Positions 18,679 through 27,131 of a stretch of 64,000 bases of DNA are shown here, one piece after another. Numbering within the stretch: the stretch's first letter is position 1; each line of letters begins with the position of its first letter. The notes below the pieces were generated by a model. It did not search any database. It was not told where the DNA came from and saw only the letters and a list, made by a program, of their open reading frames with translations. The DNA comes from Mangrovimicrobium sediminis. Lineage in GTDB: Bacteria > Pseudomonadota > Gammaproteobacteria > Pseudomonadales > Halieaceae. The position numbers and the translations under genes were made by a program. The stretch is taken from assembly GCF_004745945.1 (NCBI RefSeq), contig NZ_SRLE01000008.1:215676-279675 (forward strand). The letters run 5' to 3'.

Positions 18679-18948
18679 TTACAGCCCCTTGAGGTTGTCG
18701 AGCAGGCCGTCGGCGATCCTGCCCGTGTCGATTTCGAGGCGGCCCTCGATGATCGCCTCGCGAACTTCGCTGACGCGCAGGCTGTCGATGTCCTGGCTGC
18801 TGTCCGCGAGCAGGCGGCTCAAGTCTACCGATGACGATGCGCCCGCTTGCGGCGCCGCGCCGGCCTGTGTGCCCTGGCGCGCTGCGCCGGGTCCTTCCTT
18901 GCCGCCGACCTGGTACAGGCTGGGCGGAGTCGAATTGTTGATCTTCAC
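18679..18948 (-). CDS. flgM: Anti-sigma-28 factor FlgM
   Basis: An 89-residue FlgM, which binds sigma-28 (FliA) until it is secreted through the finished hook. The N-terminus MKINNSTPPSLYQVGGKE is typical of the secretion-competent disordered part. The C-terminal half (VDLSRLLADSSQDIDSLRVSEVREAI) is the FliA-binding helical region. The start is GTG at 18948 with GAGGTG upstream. A good FliA-type promoter lies 39 nt ahead, so FlgM would be made from a FliA promoter, giving the known autoregulatory loop. Confidence 0.92.
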   Translation of the reverse strand: MKINNSTPPSLYQVGGKEGPGAARQGTQAGAAPQAGASSSVDLSRLLADSSQDIDSLRVSEVREAIIEGRLEIDTGRIADGLLDNLKGL

Positions 18949-18986
18949 GATACACCTCGCTGCGTGATGGTATTCATACGCCTTCT

Positions 18987-19013
18987 GTATCGACCGATCC
19001 TGAAAATTCTTTA
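18987..19013 (-). promoter_or_regulatory. FliA (sigma-28) promoter for flgMN
   Basis: On the minus strand: TAAAGAAT, 11 nt, GTCGATAC. This matches 6 of 8 and 6 of 8 positions of the consensus TAAAGTTT-N11-GCCGATAA. It sits between flgA and flgM with a leader of about 30 nt before the GTG. Confidence 0.75.
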
Positions 19014-19065
19014 ACCGTGTTGGTGAAAAAATAAATCGTTGAAATACAGTTAGTTACCGCCTCTT

Positions 19066-19776
19066 TCACAATGCGACCTGTACCGTTCCCCGGTTGGAGA
19101 CGACCCCCGACAGAGTCTTGCGGGATTCGGTACGGATACGAATCGTCTCGCCCGGGTTGCCCGCCTCCAGCGCCTCGCCCTTGCCGGTGATGCGGAAGCC
19201 GGAACCGACCACGTCGAAGAACACCGGCTGGCCGCGGGCCACCAGCATGAAGGTCTCCAGGTTGCGGCTGCGCAGCACGCTGCCGGCGGTGAGATTGCGT
19301 CGCGCTACCCGGCCCACCGCGTCCTCGGGATGCAACACCGCCTCGCCGAGCAGGGGGGTCAGGTCGCCCTCGCGCGGCTCGAGCATGTCGGCGCTGATCA
19401 GCGTGCCCGCGGCAATATCGCGGCCGGCCACCAGGTAGCTGCCCTGCACGCGCAACTGCACCTGCAGGTACAGGGTCTGCTCGCGCTCGCCCTGGCAGTG
19501 CACCCCGACATACAGCCGGCCGGAGCGGCTGATCGCGGTATTGCGCAGAAAGGCGTCGGGCTGCGCGCACTGCTCGAGGTCGTGGCGGGTGTCCAGCACG
19601 GTCACCTGCAGCGAGTCGCCGAGGTTGGCGAAGCGCTCCTCCACCGCGGCGACCGCGGCGCGGCCGGCGGCACTGTCCGCGGTTTCGGCGACGGCCGGCG
19701 CCAGCCAGGCCCCGGCCAGCAGCCAGCATGTAAAGGAGGCGATGGGTATCGCGCGGTGGAAAATCTGTCGTGTCAT
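19066..19776 (-). CDS. flgA: Flagellar P-ring assembly chaperone FlgA
   Basis: A 236-residue periplasmic protein that assists FlgI polymerisation into the P ring. The signal peptide FHRAIPIASFTCWLLAGAW ends in PAVAET. The C-terminal SAF-like domain (about 105-235) contains YLVAGRDIAAGTLISADMLE and the family end SRKTLSGVVSNRGTVQV. The start at 19776 has GGAG seven bases upstream. It is divergent from flgB, as in enterobacteria. Confidence 0.9.
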   Translation of the reverse strand: MTRQIFHRAIPIASFTCWLLAGAWLAPAVAETADSAAGRAAVAAVEERFANLGDSLQVTVLDTRHDLEQCAQPDAFLRNTAISRSGRLYVGVHCQGEREQTLYLQVQLRVQGSYLVAGRDIAAGTLISADMLEPREGDLTPLLGEAVLHPEDAVGRVARRNLTAGSVLRSRNLETFMLVARGQPVFFDVVGSGFRITGKGEALEAGNPGETIRIRTESRKTLSGVVSNRGTVQVAL

Positions 19777-19798
19777 TGGCTTGCTCCGCCACTGGTGT

Positions 19799-19825
19799 GT
19801 ATCGGCATCTGGTGGGAATTCTAAA
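19799..19825 (-). promoter_or_regulatory. Possible FliA-type promoter for flgA
   Basis: On the minus strand: TTTAGAAT, 11 nt, GCCGATAC. The -10 matches 7 of 8 positions; the -35 matches only 4 of 8. The spacing is exact. Transcription would start about 16 nt before the flgA ATG, which is short but includes the GGAG site. Confidence 0.35.
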
Positions 19826-19942
19826 GAGTCGCGAGCGACGAAGAAGGATGAATTAGCGTGCAAAAGCGTCGCTTATCCCGCCTTTGCCTGGTGCCCCGGG
19901 CGCCTAGTATTGACCCTAAGTTACTGTCTCCGGCACAGGATC

Positions 19943-20368
19943 ATGTTCGACAAACTCGACGACGCGTTCCAGTTTCACAGCCAGGCCCTCCAGCTGCGGC
20001 AACAGCGCCAGACGGTGCTGGCGAACAACATCGCCAACGCCGACACGCCGAATTTCAAGGCGCAGGATTTTGATTTCTCGCGCCAGCTGGCCTCGGCGGT
20101 GGGTCGCCCGGGCGCCTCCGGCGCCGGCGCCCAGGTGCGCATGGCGACGACCGCGGAGGGCCATCTGTCGCGCTCGCCGCAGGGCGGCGCCAACTACAAC
20201 CTGGACCTGGCCTACCGCGTGCCGGCCCAGCCCAGCCTGGACGGTAACACCGTGGAGATGGACCGCGAGCGGGCGGAGTTCATGGACAACTCGGTGCGCT
20301 ACCAGGCCAGCCTGGTGATGATCAAGGGTTACCTGCAGGGGCTGAAGAGCGCCCTGCAGCCGGAATAA
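19943..20368 (+). CDS. flgB: Flagellar proximal rod protein FlgB
   Basis: A 141-residue rod protein exported by the flagellar type III system. The N-terminal rod motif LANNIANADTPNFKAQDFDF (about 29-48) and the C-terminal coil SVRYQASLVMIKGYLQGLK are typical. The start at 19943 (MFDKLDDAFQ) was chosen by family alignment; AGGA lies only two bases upstream. It is the first gene of the plus-strand flgBCDEFGHIJ operon. The 166-nt gap to flgA must hold its control region, but I found no convincing promoter for this strand. Confidence 0.92.
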   Translation: MFDKLDDAFQFHSQALQLRQQRQTVLANNIANADTPNFKAQDFDFSRQLASAVGRPGASGAGAQVRMATTAEGHLSRSPQGGANYNLDLAYRVPAQPSLDGNTVEMDRERAEFMDNSVRYQASLVMIKGYLQGLKSALQPE

Positions 20369-20400
20369 GGCGCGCAACCGCGTCGGGGAGCCAATAAGCC

Positions 20401-20802
20401 ATGTCACTGTTTTCGATCTTCGATATTTCCGCTTCGGCGCTGTCCGCGCAGTCCCAGCGCATGAACGTGTCCGCCAGCAACCTGGCCAACGCCGACAGCG
20501 TGGCCGGCCCCGACGGCGAACCCTACCGCGCCAAGCAGGTGATTTTTGAAAGCCGCCTGCGCCAGGGCCTGGGCGGCGTGGACTCAGTCGCGGTAGTGGA
20601 GAGCACAACCGAGTTCGCCACCGAGTTCGACCCCGGCAACCCGCTGGCCGACGAACAGGGCTACGTGCGCAAGAGCAACGTGGAGCCGGTGGACGAGATG
20701 ATCAACATGATGTCGGCCTCGCGTTCCTACCAGGCCAACGTCGAGGTGATGAACACCAACAAGCAGCTGATGCTGAAAACACTGACGATCGGAGAAGCCT
20801 GA
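20401..20802 (+). CDS. flgC: Flagellar proximal rod protein FlgC
   Basis: A 133-residue rod subunit. The N-terminus [20 protein letters not shown] leads to the rod motif [13 protein letters not shown], and the C-terminus [23 protein letters not shown] matches the conserved coiled region. Its length equals that of the E. coli protein within one residue. It starts 32 nt after flgB with GGGAG upstream, and its TGA overlaps the flgD ATG by one base (TGATG). Confidence 0.95.
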   Translation: MSLFSIFDISASALSAQSQRMNVSASNLANADSVAGPDGEPYRAKQVIFESRLRQGLGGVDSVAVVESTTEFATEFDPGNPLADEQGYVRKSNVEPVDEMINMMSASRSYQANVEVMNTNKQLMLKTLTIGEA

Positions 20803-21485
20803 TGGTAGCGACCAACTCGATAGACAGCTCGGTACTGTCAGCGGTGAACCAGACCGGCGCCGCCAGCAGCACCAGCACGGCGGACGACCTGGGCAACAAC
20901 TTCATGACCCTGCTGGTCACCCAGTTGCAGAACCAGGATCCGCTCAACCCGATGGAGAACACGGAGCTGACCTCGCAGCTGGCGCAGATCAACACCCTGG
21001 ACGGCATCGAAGACCTCAACCAGACGCTGCTGGATATCAACACCCAGCTGGATGCCGGGCAGCAGCTGCAGGCCAGTATGCTGATCGGCCGCGGCGTGAT
21101 GGTGCCCGGCGACCAGGTGCTGGTGGGCAAGGAGGGCGTGACCACGCCCTTCGGTATCGAACTGGAAAACCCGGCGGCGGACGTGCGTGTCTCTGTGGTC
21201 AGCGAAGCTGGCGAAGTGGTGCGCACCTTCTCCCTCGGCGCGCAGGATGCGGGCAGTGACACGCTGGTCTGGGACGGCCTGCTGGAAAATGGAGACCTGG
21301 CGCCGGAGGGCGCCTATCGCGTGACGGTAGAGGCAGTGGACGCCGATGGTTCTGTCATGCCGGTCACCCCGCTGGCCTATGCGGTAGTGAACGGCGTGTC
21401 GAAGACCGACCAGGGCGAGCCCCTGCTGGATCTCGGCGGTGTCATCGCCCCGATCACGCTGGATGAAGTCAGGCAGATTCTTTAA
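20802..21485 (+). CDS. flgD: Flagellar hook capping protein FlgD
   Basis: A 227-residue hook-assembly scaffold. The N-terminal export and cap region contains GNNFMTLLVTQLQNQDPLNPMENTELTSQLAQ (about 30-61). The FlgD Ig-like and Tudor-like domains follow, with LVWDGLLENGDLAPEGAYRVTVEA (about 153-177). The ATG overlaps the flgC stop by one base, so translation is coupled. It is lost from the finished hook in characterised systems. Confidence 0.94.
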   Translation: MVATNSIDSSVLSAVNQTGAASSTSTADDLGNNFMTLLVTQLQNQDPLNPMENTELTSQLAQINTLDGIEDLNQTLLDINTQLDAGQQLQASMLIGRGVMVPGDQVLVGKEGVTTPFGIELENPAADVRVSVVSEAGEVVRTFSLGAQDAGSDTLVWDGLLENGDLAPEGAYRVTVEAVDADGSVMPVTPLAYAVVNGVSKTDQGEPLLDLGGVIAPITLDEVRQIL

Positions 21486-21532
21486 TTGATCGCAAACAAA
21501 CCGGCCCGTCGGCCGGCCAGGAGTAGATAACC

Positions 21533-22714
21533 ATGGGATTTTCACAGGCGCTGAGCGGCCTCAACGCGGCCGCTACCAACCTCGACGTGATCGGCAACAA
21601 CATCGCCAACTCGCAGACCGTCGGCTTCAAGGCGGGACGCACGCTGTTCGCCGACGTGTTCGCGGGGGCGCAGGCGGGCCTCGGCACCAAGGTCGCCGCG
21701 GTCATGCAGACCTTCAACTCCGGGACGCTGGAGAACACCGGGCGCAACCTGGATGTCGCGATCAGCGGCAATGGCTTCTTCCGCCTTATCCAGAACGGCG
21801 AGGCGGTCTACTCGCGCAACGGCCAGTTCAACCTGGATGCCAGCGGCTATATCGTCAACGCCCAGGGCGCGCGCCTGACCGGCTACTCCGAGGGCGTGAT
21901 CGGTTCCGACCCGGAGCCCATCTTTATTTCCACCGGCGGCCTGCAGGCTACCGCGACCACCCAGGTCAACGCCACCCTGAACCTGGATTCGGCCACCGAC
22001 GCCATCGACCGCGGCACTGTCGCCTTCGACCCGGCGGACGATGCGACCTACTCCTACACCAGCAACATCACTATCTACGACTCACAGGGCAACGCGCATC
22101 CCACCACCCTGTATTTCAGCAAGGTGGCGGACAACAGCTGGGAAGTGAACATGTCGCGGGGCGGTGAACTGGCCACCAATACCGGTTCCATCACCTTCGA
22201 CGTCAACGGCGTACTGGACACGGTGACCAACCTCGACAGCTTCCAGTTCTCCCCGGGCGGCGGTGTCGCCGACCTGGATCTCGCCCTGGACCTCGATGGC
22301 ACCACCCAGTTCGGCAACGACTTCGAGCTGACCGCGGCGACCCAGGACGGTTATGCGGCGGGCTCACTGGTCGGAATCGTCATCGATGACCGGGGCAACG
22401 TGGTGGCCAACTACGCCAACGCGCAGACCCGTGTGCTGTCGACCATCACCATCGCCAACTTCACCAACCCGGAGGGGCTGGAGCCGATAGGCGACAACGT
22501 GTGGGTGGAGAGCCCCGCCTCGGGCCAGCCGATCGAGAACTCGCCCGGCGTGGGCCTGGCGGGCACTGTGTCTTCGGGCGTGGTGGAGAACTCCAACGTC
22601 GACCTCACCCGCGAACTGGTCAACCTGATCATCGCGCAGCGCAACTACCAGGCCAACGCGCAGACCATCAAGGTCCAGGACGAAGTCCTGCAGAGCGCGG
22701 TCAACCTGAGGTAA
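21533..22714 (+). CDS. flgE: Flagellar hook protein FlgE
   Basis: A 393-residue hook subunit. N-terminus MGFSQALSGLNAAATNLDVIGNNIANSQTVGFKAG carries the rod/hook motif. The central variable domain (about 140-300) is rich in Asp and Thr. The C-terminus VDLTRELVNLIIAQRNYQANAQTIKVQDEVLQ is conserved. AGGAG lies nine bases upstream of the ATG. It is followed by flgF after 6 nt. Confidence 0.95.
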   Translation: MGFSQALSGLNAAATNLDVIGNNIANSQTVGFKAGRTLFADVFAGAQAGLGTKVAAVMQTFNSGTLENTGRNLDVAISGNGFFRLIQNGEAVYSRNGQFNLDASGYIVNAQGARLTGYSEGVIGSDPEPIFISTGGLQATATTQVNATLNLDSATDAIDRGTVAFDPADDATYSYTSNITIYDSQGNAHPTTLYFSKVADNSWEVNMSRGGELATNTGSITFDVNGVLDTVTNLDSFQFSPGGGVADLDLALDLDGTTQFGNDFELTAATQDGYAAGSLVGIVIDDRGNVVANYANAQTRVLSTITIANFTNPEGLEPIGDNVWVESPASGQPIENSPGVGLAGTVSSGVVENSNVDLTRELVNLIIAQRNYQANAQTIKVQDEVLQSAVNLR

Positions 22715-22720
22715 TAGCGC

Positions 22721-23479
22721 ATGGACAGGGTCATCTATACCGCCATGAGCGGCGCCCGCCAGTCGCTGGAGCGGCAGGCGGTCATCAGCAACAACCTCGC
22801 CAATGTCGCCACCAGCGGATTTCGCGAGCAGCTGCTGGCGATGCGCGCGGTGCCGGTACAGGGCGCGGGTGCCTACGACACCCGCACCTCGGTGGCCGCG
22901 TCCACGCCGGGCGCCAACATGATGTCGGGCCCGGTGCAGTACACCGGCCGCGCCCTCGATGTGGCCATGCTCGACAACGCCTGGCTGGCCGTTACCGGCA
23001 GCGATGGCCAGGAGGCCTACACCCGCCGCGGCGACCTGCAGATCGACGGCGAGGGCTTCCTGCGCAGCGCCGGCCGCCAGGTGCTGGGCGAGGGCGGACC
23101 GATCCAGGTGCCGCTCGGCGCACAGCTGTTCATCGCCGACGACGGCACCCTGAGCAGCCTGGGCGAGGGCGAGAACCCGGATTCCATCGCGCAGCTGGGC
23201 CGCCTCAAGCTGGTCGACGCCAGCGAGGTGGACCTGGTGCGCACCGAGGAGGGCCTGTTTCGCCAGGCACCGGACGCCGACGGCAACAGCGCCGCACTGC
23301 CCGCCGCCGAACTGGCCCGCGTGGCCACCGGCTCGCTGGAGGGCAGCAATGTCAGCGCCGTGCAGGGCATGGTGGAGATGATCGCCAACGCGCGCCTGTA
23401 CGAGATGCAGATGCAGGTGGTCAAGAGCACCGAGGAAAACGACCAGCGGGCCACCAGCCTGCTGTCGATCAACAACTGA
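22721..23479 (+). CDS. flgF: Flagellar proximal rod protein FlgF
   Basis: A 252-residue rod subunit. N-terminus [34 protein letters not shown] includes the rod motif. C-terminus EGSNVSAVQGMVEMIANARLYEMQMQVV is typical. The length agrees with FlgF of other gammaproteobacteria. It sits between flgE and flgG in the standard order. Confidence 0.95.
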   Translation: MDRVIYTAMSGARQSLERQAVISNNLANVATSGFREQLLAMRAVPVQGAGAYDTRTSVAASTPGANMMSGPVQYTGRALDVAMLDNAWLAVTGSDGQEAYTRRGDLQIDGEGFLRSAGRQVLGEGGPIQVPLGAQLFIADDGTLSSLGEGENPDSIAQLGRLKLVDASEVDLVRTEEGLFRQAPDADGNSAALPAAELARVATGSLEGSNVSAVQGMVEMIANARLYEMQMQVVKSTEENDQRATSLLSINN

Positions 23480-23513
23480 ACCAACTGATGAATAAGCGGC
23501 GGGGGATAGCGCC

Positions 23514-24296
23514 ATGATCAAGTCACTGTGGACGGCCAAGACCGGGCTGGAAGCCCAGCAGGTACAGATGGACGTCATCTCCAACAACCTGGCGAACGTC
23601 AGCACCAACGGCTTCAAGCGTTCGCGCGCGGTGTTCGAGGACCTGCTCTACCAGAACGTGCGCCAGGCGGGAGCCAACTCCTCCAGCCAGGACACCCTGC
23701 CCTCCGGCCTGCAGGTGGGCACCGGCGTGCGCCCGGTGGCCACCGAGCGCCTGCACACCCAGGGCAGCCTGCAGAGCACCGGCAACTCGCGGGATCTCGC
23801 GATCAACGGCGAGGGCTTCTTCCAGGTGTTGATGGTCGACGGCAGCACCGCTTTCACCCGCGATGGCAGCTTCCAGGTGGACGAGAACGGCCAGCTGGTC
23901 ACCGCCTCCGGCTACCCGGTCGAGCCGGCGATCCTGATTCCCGACAACGCGCTGTCGGTGACCATCAGCCAGGACGGCATCGTCTCGGTGACCACGCCGG
24001 GCAATATCAACGCCGAGCAGGTGGGACAGATTACGCTGTCCACCTTCGTCAACCCGGCGGGCCTGCAGTCCATCGGCGAGAACCTGTACCTGGAGACCAC
24101 CGCCTCCGGCCCGCGCAACGAGAACGTGCCGGGCATGAACGGTGCGGGACGCATCTACCAGGGTTACGTCGAGACCTCCAACGTCAACGTGGTGGAGGAG
24201 ATGGTCAGCATGATCCAGACCCAGCGCGCCTACGAGATCAACAGCAAGGCGGTGCAGACCAGCGACGAGATGCTGGCGCGGCTGACGCAGCTGTGA
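23514..24296 (+). CDS. flgG: Flagellar distal rod protein FlgG
   Basis: A 260-residue distal rod subunit with high conservation: [20 protein letters not shown], then [27 protein letters not shown]. The C-terminus [33 protein letters not shown] is the conserved coil. Length matches the family exactly. Its TGA is embedded in a GTGA overlap with the likely start of flgH. Confidence 0.96.
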   Translation: MIKSLWTAKTGLEAQQVQMDVISNNLANVSTNGFKRSRAVFEDLLYQNVRQAGANSSSQDTLPSGLQVGTGVRPVATERLHTQGSLQSTGNSRDLAINGEGFFQVLMVDGSTAFTRDGSFQVDENGQLVTASGYPVEPAILIPDNALSVTISQDGIVSVTTPGNINAEQVGQITLSTFVNPAGLQSIGENLYLETTASGPRNENVPGMNGAGRIYQGYVETSNVNVVEEMVSMIQTQRAYEINSKAVQTSDEMLARLTQL

Positions 24297-24979
24297 TTCC
24301 ACGCCAGTACATGAAGGCCGCCCGCGCGGCCCTGGTCGGCGGCGCCCTGGCGCTGCTCGGCGCCTGCTCGTCCGTGCCCGGCATGGGCGACAAGGACGAG
24401 TTCCGCACCACCGAAGTCATCGTCCCGCCGCCGCCGGAGGCCAACGGCTCCATCTACCAGAGCGGCGGCGCCTACATGCCGCTGTTCGAGGACCGCCGCC
24501 CGAACCGCGTCGGCGACCTGCTGACCATCGTGCTCAACGAGCAGGTGTCGGCGAGCAAGAACTCTTCCGCCACCGCCAGCCGCAGCAGCGGTGCCAGCAT
24601 GACCGCGGACGTGGTGCCCGAGGGCCTCGAGGACCTGGTCAAGTACGGCTTCGATATTTCCGGCACCAACGATTTCTCCGGCAGCGGCGGCGCCCAGGCC
24701 AACAACCGCCTGACCGGCACGATTACCGTCACCGTCGCCAACGTACTGCCCAACGGCAACCTGCGCGTGGTCGGCGAGAAGCAGATCGTGATCAACCAGG
24801 GCACCGAGTTCATCCGCTTCTCCGGCATCGTCAACCCGCTCACGGTGGACGGCGACAACAGCGTGCGCTCCACCGAGGTGGCGGACGCGCGCATCGAATA
24901 CACCGGCAAGGGCTACGCCAACGAGGCCCAGCGCATGGGCTGGCTGCAGCGTTTCTTCCTCAACGTGTCGCCCATCTAG
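24293..24979 (+). CDS. flgH: Flagellar L-ring lipoprotein FlgH
   Basis: An outer-membrane lipoprotein forming the L ring. The lipobox LLGAC ends a hydrophobic signal peptide, with Cys about residue 25. The body includes [22 protein letters not shown] and the conserved end [24 protein letters not shown]. Two starts are possible: GTG 24293, overlapping the flgG stop by 4 nt (228 residues), or ATG 24311 (222 residues). I prefer the coupled GTG, though neither has a strong ribosome-binding site. The lipobox is present in both forms. Confidence 0.92.
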   Translation: MIPRQYMKAARAALVGGALALLGACSSVPGMGDKDEFRTTEVIVPPPPEANGSIYQSGGAYMPLFEDRRPNRVGDLLTIVLNEQVSASKNSSATASRSSGASMTADVVPEGLEDLVKYGFDISGTNDFSGSGGAQANNRLTGTITVTVANVLPNGNLRVVGEKQIVINQGTEFIRFSGIVNPLTVDGDNSVRSTEVADARIEYTGKGYANEAQRMGWLQRFFLNVSPI

Positions 24980-24998
24980 GGCCATGGAGCACACAGCC

Positions 24999-26141
24999 AT
25001 GAGAATCCCACGTCTACTTCCCCGCGTACCGCGCCCGGCCCTGTGGGTGTACCTGGGCCTGTGGATGTTGCTGTTGCTGTGGGGTTCGCTGGCCGGCGCC
25101 GCCGAGCGCCTCGGCGAGATGGCCGACTTCCTCGGCGTGCGTAACAACTCGCTGATCGGCTACGGCCTGGTGGTCGGCCTCGACGGCAGCGGCGACCAGA
25201 CCATGCAGGCGCCCTTCACCGGGCAGAGCCTGACCAACATGCTGCAGAAGCTGGGCGTCAGCGTGCCCCCGGGCAGCAACATGCAGCTGCGCAACATCGC
25301 CGCGGTCGCGGTGACCGCCAAGCTGCCGCCCTTCGCGCGCCAGGGCCAGCCCATCGACCTCGTCGTGTCGTCCATCGGCAACGCGCGCAGCCTTCGGGGC
25401 GGCACTCTGCTGATGACGCCGCTCAAGGGCGCCGACGGCCAGGTCTACGCCATCGGCCAGGGCAATATCCACGTCGGCGGCGCCGGCGCCGAGGCCGGCG
25501 GCAGCAGCGCGGTGGTCAACCAGTTGTCCGGCGGGCGCATTCCCGGCGGCGGCACGGTGGAGCGCGGCGTGCCGCTGGACATCGTGCGCGCGGACGGCAC
25601 CCTGGACCTGCAGCTCAAGCACGCGGATTTCAACAACGCGCAACTGGCCGCTACCCGCATCAACCAGGAGTTCGGCCAGCGTGTCGCCAGTGCCATGGAC
25701 GGCAGCACCATTCGTTTGCAGGCGCCGCCCAACCCGGACGCCCTGGTCGGCTTCATGGCCCGGGTCGAAAGTATCGAGATCGAACCCCAGGCCCAGGACA
25801 GCCGCGTGGTGATCAACTCGCGCACCGGCTCGGTGGTGATGAACAGCCGCGTCAGCCTGCGTCCCGCGGCGGTCGCCCACGGCAATCTCTCCATCTACAT
25901 CGACACCAACTACGGTGTCAGCCAGCCGGCGCCCTTCAGCGAGGGGCAGACGGCGATCGTGCCGGACAGCGACATCTACATCGAGCAGGAAGAGGGTGCC
26001 CTGCACTTCATGGAGGGCGCCGACCTCTCCGAGGTGGTGCGCGCGCTCAACGCCATGGGCGCCACGCCTCAGGACCTGATGTCGATCCTCGAATCGCTGA
26101 AGGCCGCGGGCTCGCTGCGCGCGGACCTGGAGATTATCTAG
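24999..26141 (+). CDS. flgI: Flagellar P-ring protein FlgI
   Basis: A 380-residue periplasmic P-ring subunit. A basic N-region and hydrophobic stretch (YLGLWMLLLLWGSLAGAA) form the signal peptide. The mature protein starts around ERLGEMADFLGVRNNSLIGYGLVVGLDGSGD, the family hallmark. The ATG at 24999 has GGAG eight bases upstream; ATG 24984 would add five residues. flgJ begins immediately after the stop. Confidence 0.94.
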   Translation: MRIPRLLPRVPRPALWVYLGLWMLLLLWGSLAGAAERLGEMADFLGVRNNSLIGYGLVVGLDGSGDQTMQAPFTGQSLTNMLQKLGVSVPPGSNMQLRNIAAVAVTAKLPPFARQGQPIDLVVSSIGNARSLRGGTLLMTPLKGADGQVYAIGQGNIHVGGAGAEAGGSSAVVNQLSGGRIPGGGTVERGVPLDIVRADGTLDLQLKHADFNNAQLAATRINQEFGQRVASAMDGSTIRLQAPPNPDALVGFMARVESIEIEPQAQDSRVVINSRTGSVVMNSRVSLRPAAVAHGNLSIYIDTNYGVSQPAPFSEGQTAIVPDSDIYIEQEEGALHFMEGADLSEVVRALNAMGATPQDLMSILESLKAAGSLRADLEII

Positions 26142-27059
26142 ATGCAGTCGCTGACCAGCGGTTTCGCCCTCGATGTGGCGCGGGTCAGCCAGCTCTCCAA
26201 TGGCGCCTCGCTGGAGCGCGACAACCCGTCGCTGCGCGAGGCGGCGCGCCAGTTCGAGGCGATGTTCCTGCAGCAGATGCTGACCTCGATGCGCGATGCG
26301 TACCTGAAGTCCGACCTGATGCACAGCCCGCAGATGGATTTCTACGAGTCGCTGATGGACCAGCAGTGGGCCCAGCACATGGCCGGCCAGGGCGGTATCG
26401 GCCTCGCCGACCAGATGGTGCGCCAGCTCACCGAGCGCGTTGGCGCGCCGACCGCGGACCAGCCGGCCGGCCGCGACCTGCCCGGGTTTCGCGGCGAGGA
26501 CATCGCCCCGGCGCTGCGCCGGCACCGGCCGCGGCTGGCGCCGGAGACCATCGCCGCGGTGACTGCACCGGCGGGGCCCGCGGTAGTGGCGCCCGGCGCC
26601 AACGAGTTTGTCGCCGGCATCATGGGCCAGGCGCGCGCGGTGGAAGCGCGCAGCGGCGTGCCGGCGGAACTGATGGTCGCCCAGGCGGTACTGGAGACCG
26701 GCTGGGGCAACCACCGCATCACCCGCGCCGACGGCTCGGACTCCTACAACCTGTTCGGCATCAAGGCCGGTGCCGACTGGCGCGGCGACACCGTCGACGT
26801 GGTCACCCACGAGTACATCGGCGAGCGCCGGGTGCAGGTGGAGGCCAGCTTTCGCGCCTACGCCTCCTACGAGGAGGCCTTCGACGATTACGCGCAACTG
26901 ATTACCGGCAGCCCGCGCTACGCCGGCGTGGTGGCGGCGCAGAGCCCGCGCGAGGCGGTGGCTGCACTGCTCGATGCCGGCTACGCCACCGACCCGGCCT
27001 ACGGCAGCAAGCTGCTGGCCCTGCTCGACCAGGGCCTGCAACCGCGCGGCGGCAGCTGA
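26142..27059 (+). CDS. flgJ: Flagellar rod-cap and peptidoglycan hydrolase FlgJ
   Basis: A 305-residue bifunctional protein. The N-terminal rod-scaffold domain (about 25-100) includes REAARQFEAMFLQQMLTSMRDA. The C-terminal glucosaminidase domain (about 155-300) has the catalytic-glutamate region VAQAVLETGWGNHRI, then SYNLFGIKAGADWRGDTV and FRAYASYEEAFDDY. It would open the peptidoglycan for the growing rod. This dual-domain form is typical of gamma- and betaproteobacteria. It starts directly after flgI with no gap and ends ahead of a FliA promoter for flgKL. Confidence 0.94.
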   Translation: MQSLTSGFALDVARVSQLSNGASLERDNPSLREAARQFEAMFLQQMLTSMRDAYLKSDLMHSPQMDFYESLMDQQWAQHMAGQGGIGLADQMVRQLTERVGAPTADQPAGRDLPGFRGEDIAPALRRHRPRLAPETIAAVTAPAGPAVVAPGANEFVAGIMGQARAVEARSGVPAELMVAQAVLETGWGNHRITRADGSDSYNLFGIKAGADWRGDTVDVVTHEYIGERRVQVEASFRAYASYEEAFDDYAQLITGSPRYAGVVAAQSPREAVAALLDAGYATDPAYGSKLLALLDQGLQPRGGS

Positions 27060-27075
27060 GAACCAGTTCACAGGT

Positions 27076-27102
27076 TCAAGAGATTTTTACTCGGGCCGAT
27101 AC
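27076..27102 (+). promoter_or_regulatory. FliA (sigma-28) promoter for flgKL
   Basis: TCAAGAGA, 11 nt, GCCGATAC. The -10 matches 7 of 8 consensus positions; the -35 matches 4 of 8 but keeps the AAG core. It lies in the only sizeable gap of the flg run, 30 nt before flgK, as expected for late-class hook-filament junction genes. Confidence 0.65.
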
Positions 27103-27131
27103 ATGAACAAGTATGAAAGGGGTATGCCTCG

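Noticed and set aside
19889..19903. Sigma-54-like GG-N10-GC pattern before flgB (TGGTGCCCCGGGCGC)
   Set aside because: Only the bare GG/GC spacing fits; the flanking consensus (TGGCAC, TTGC) is poor in this GC-rich gap, and the locus carries FlhDC rather than a visible FleQ-type sigma-54 activator.
25014..27071. Long antisense open frame (685 codons) over flgI and flgJ
   Set aside because: It is the shadow of two well-supported plus-strand genes; composition is His/Gln/Arg/Val-rich as expected for antisense of GC-rich DNA.
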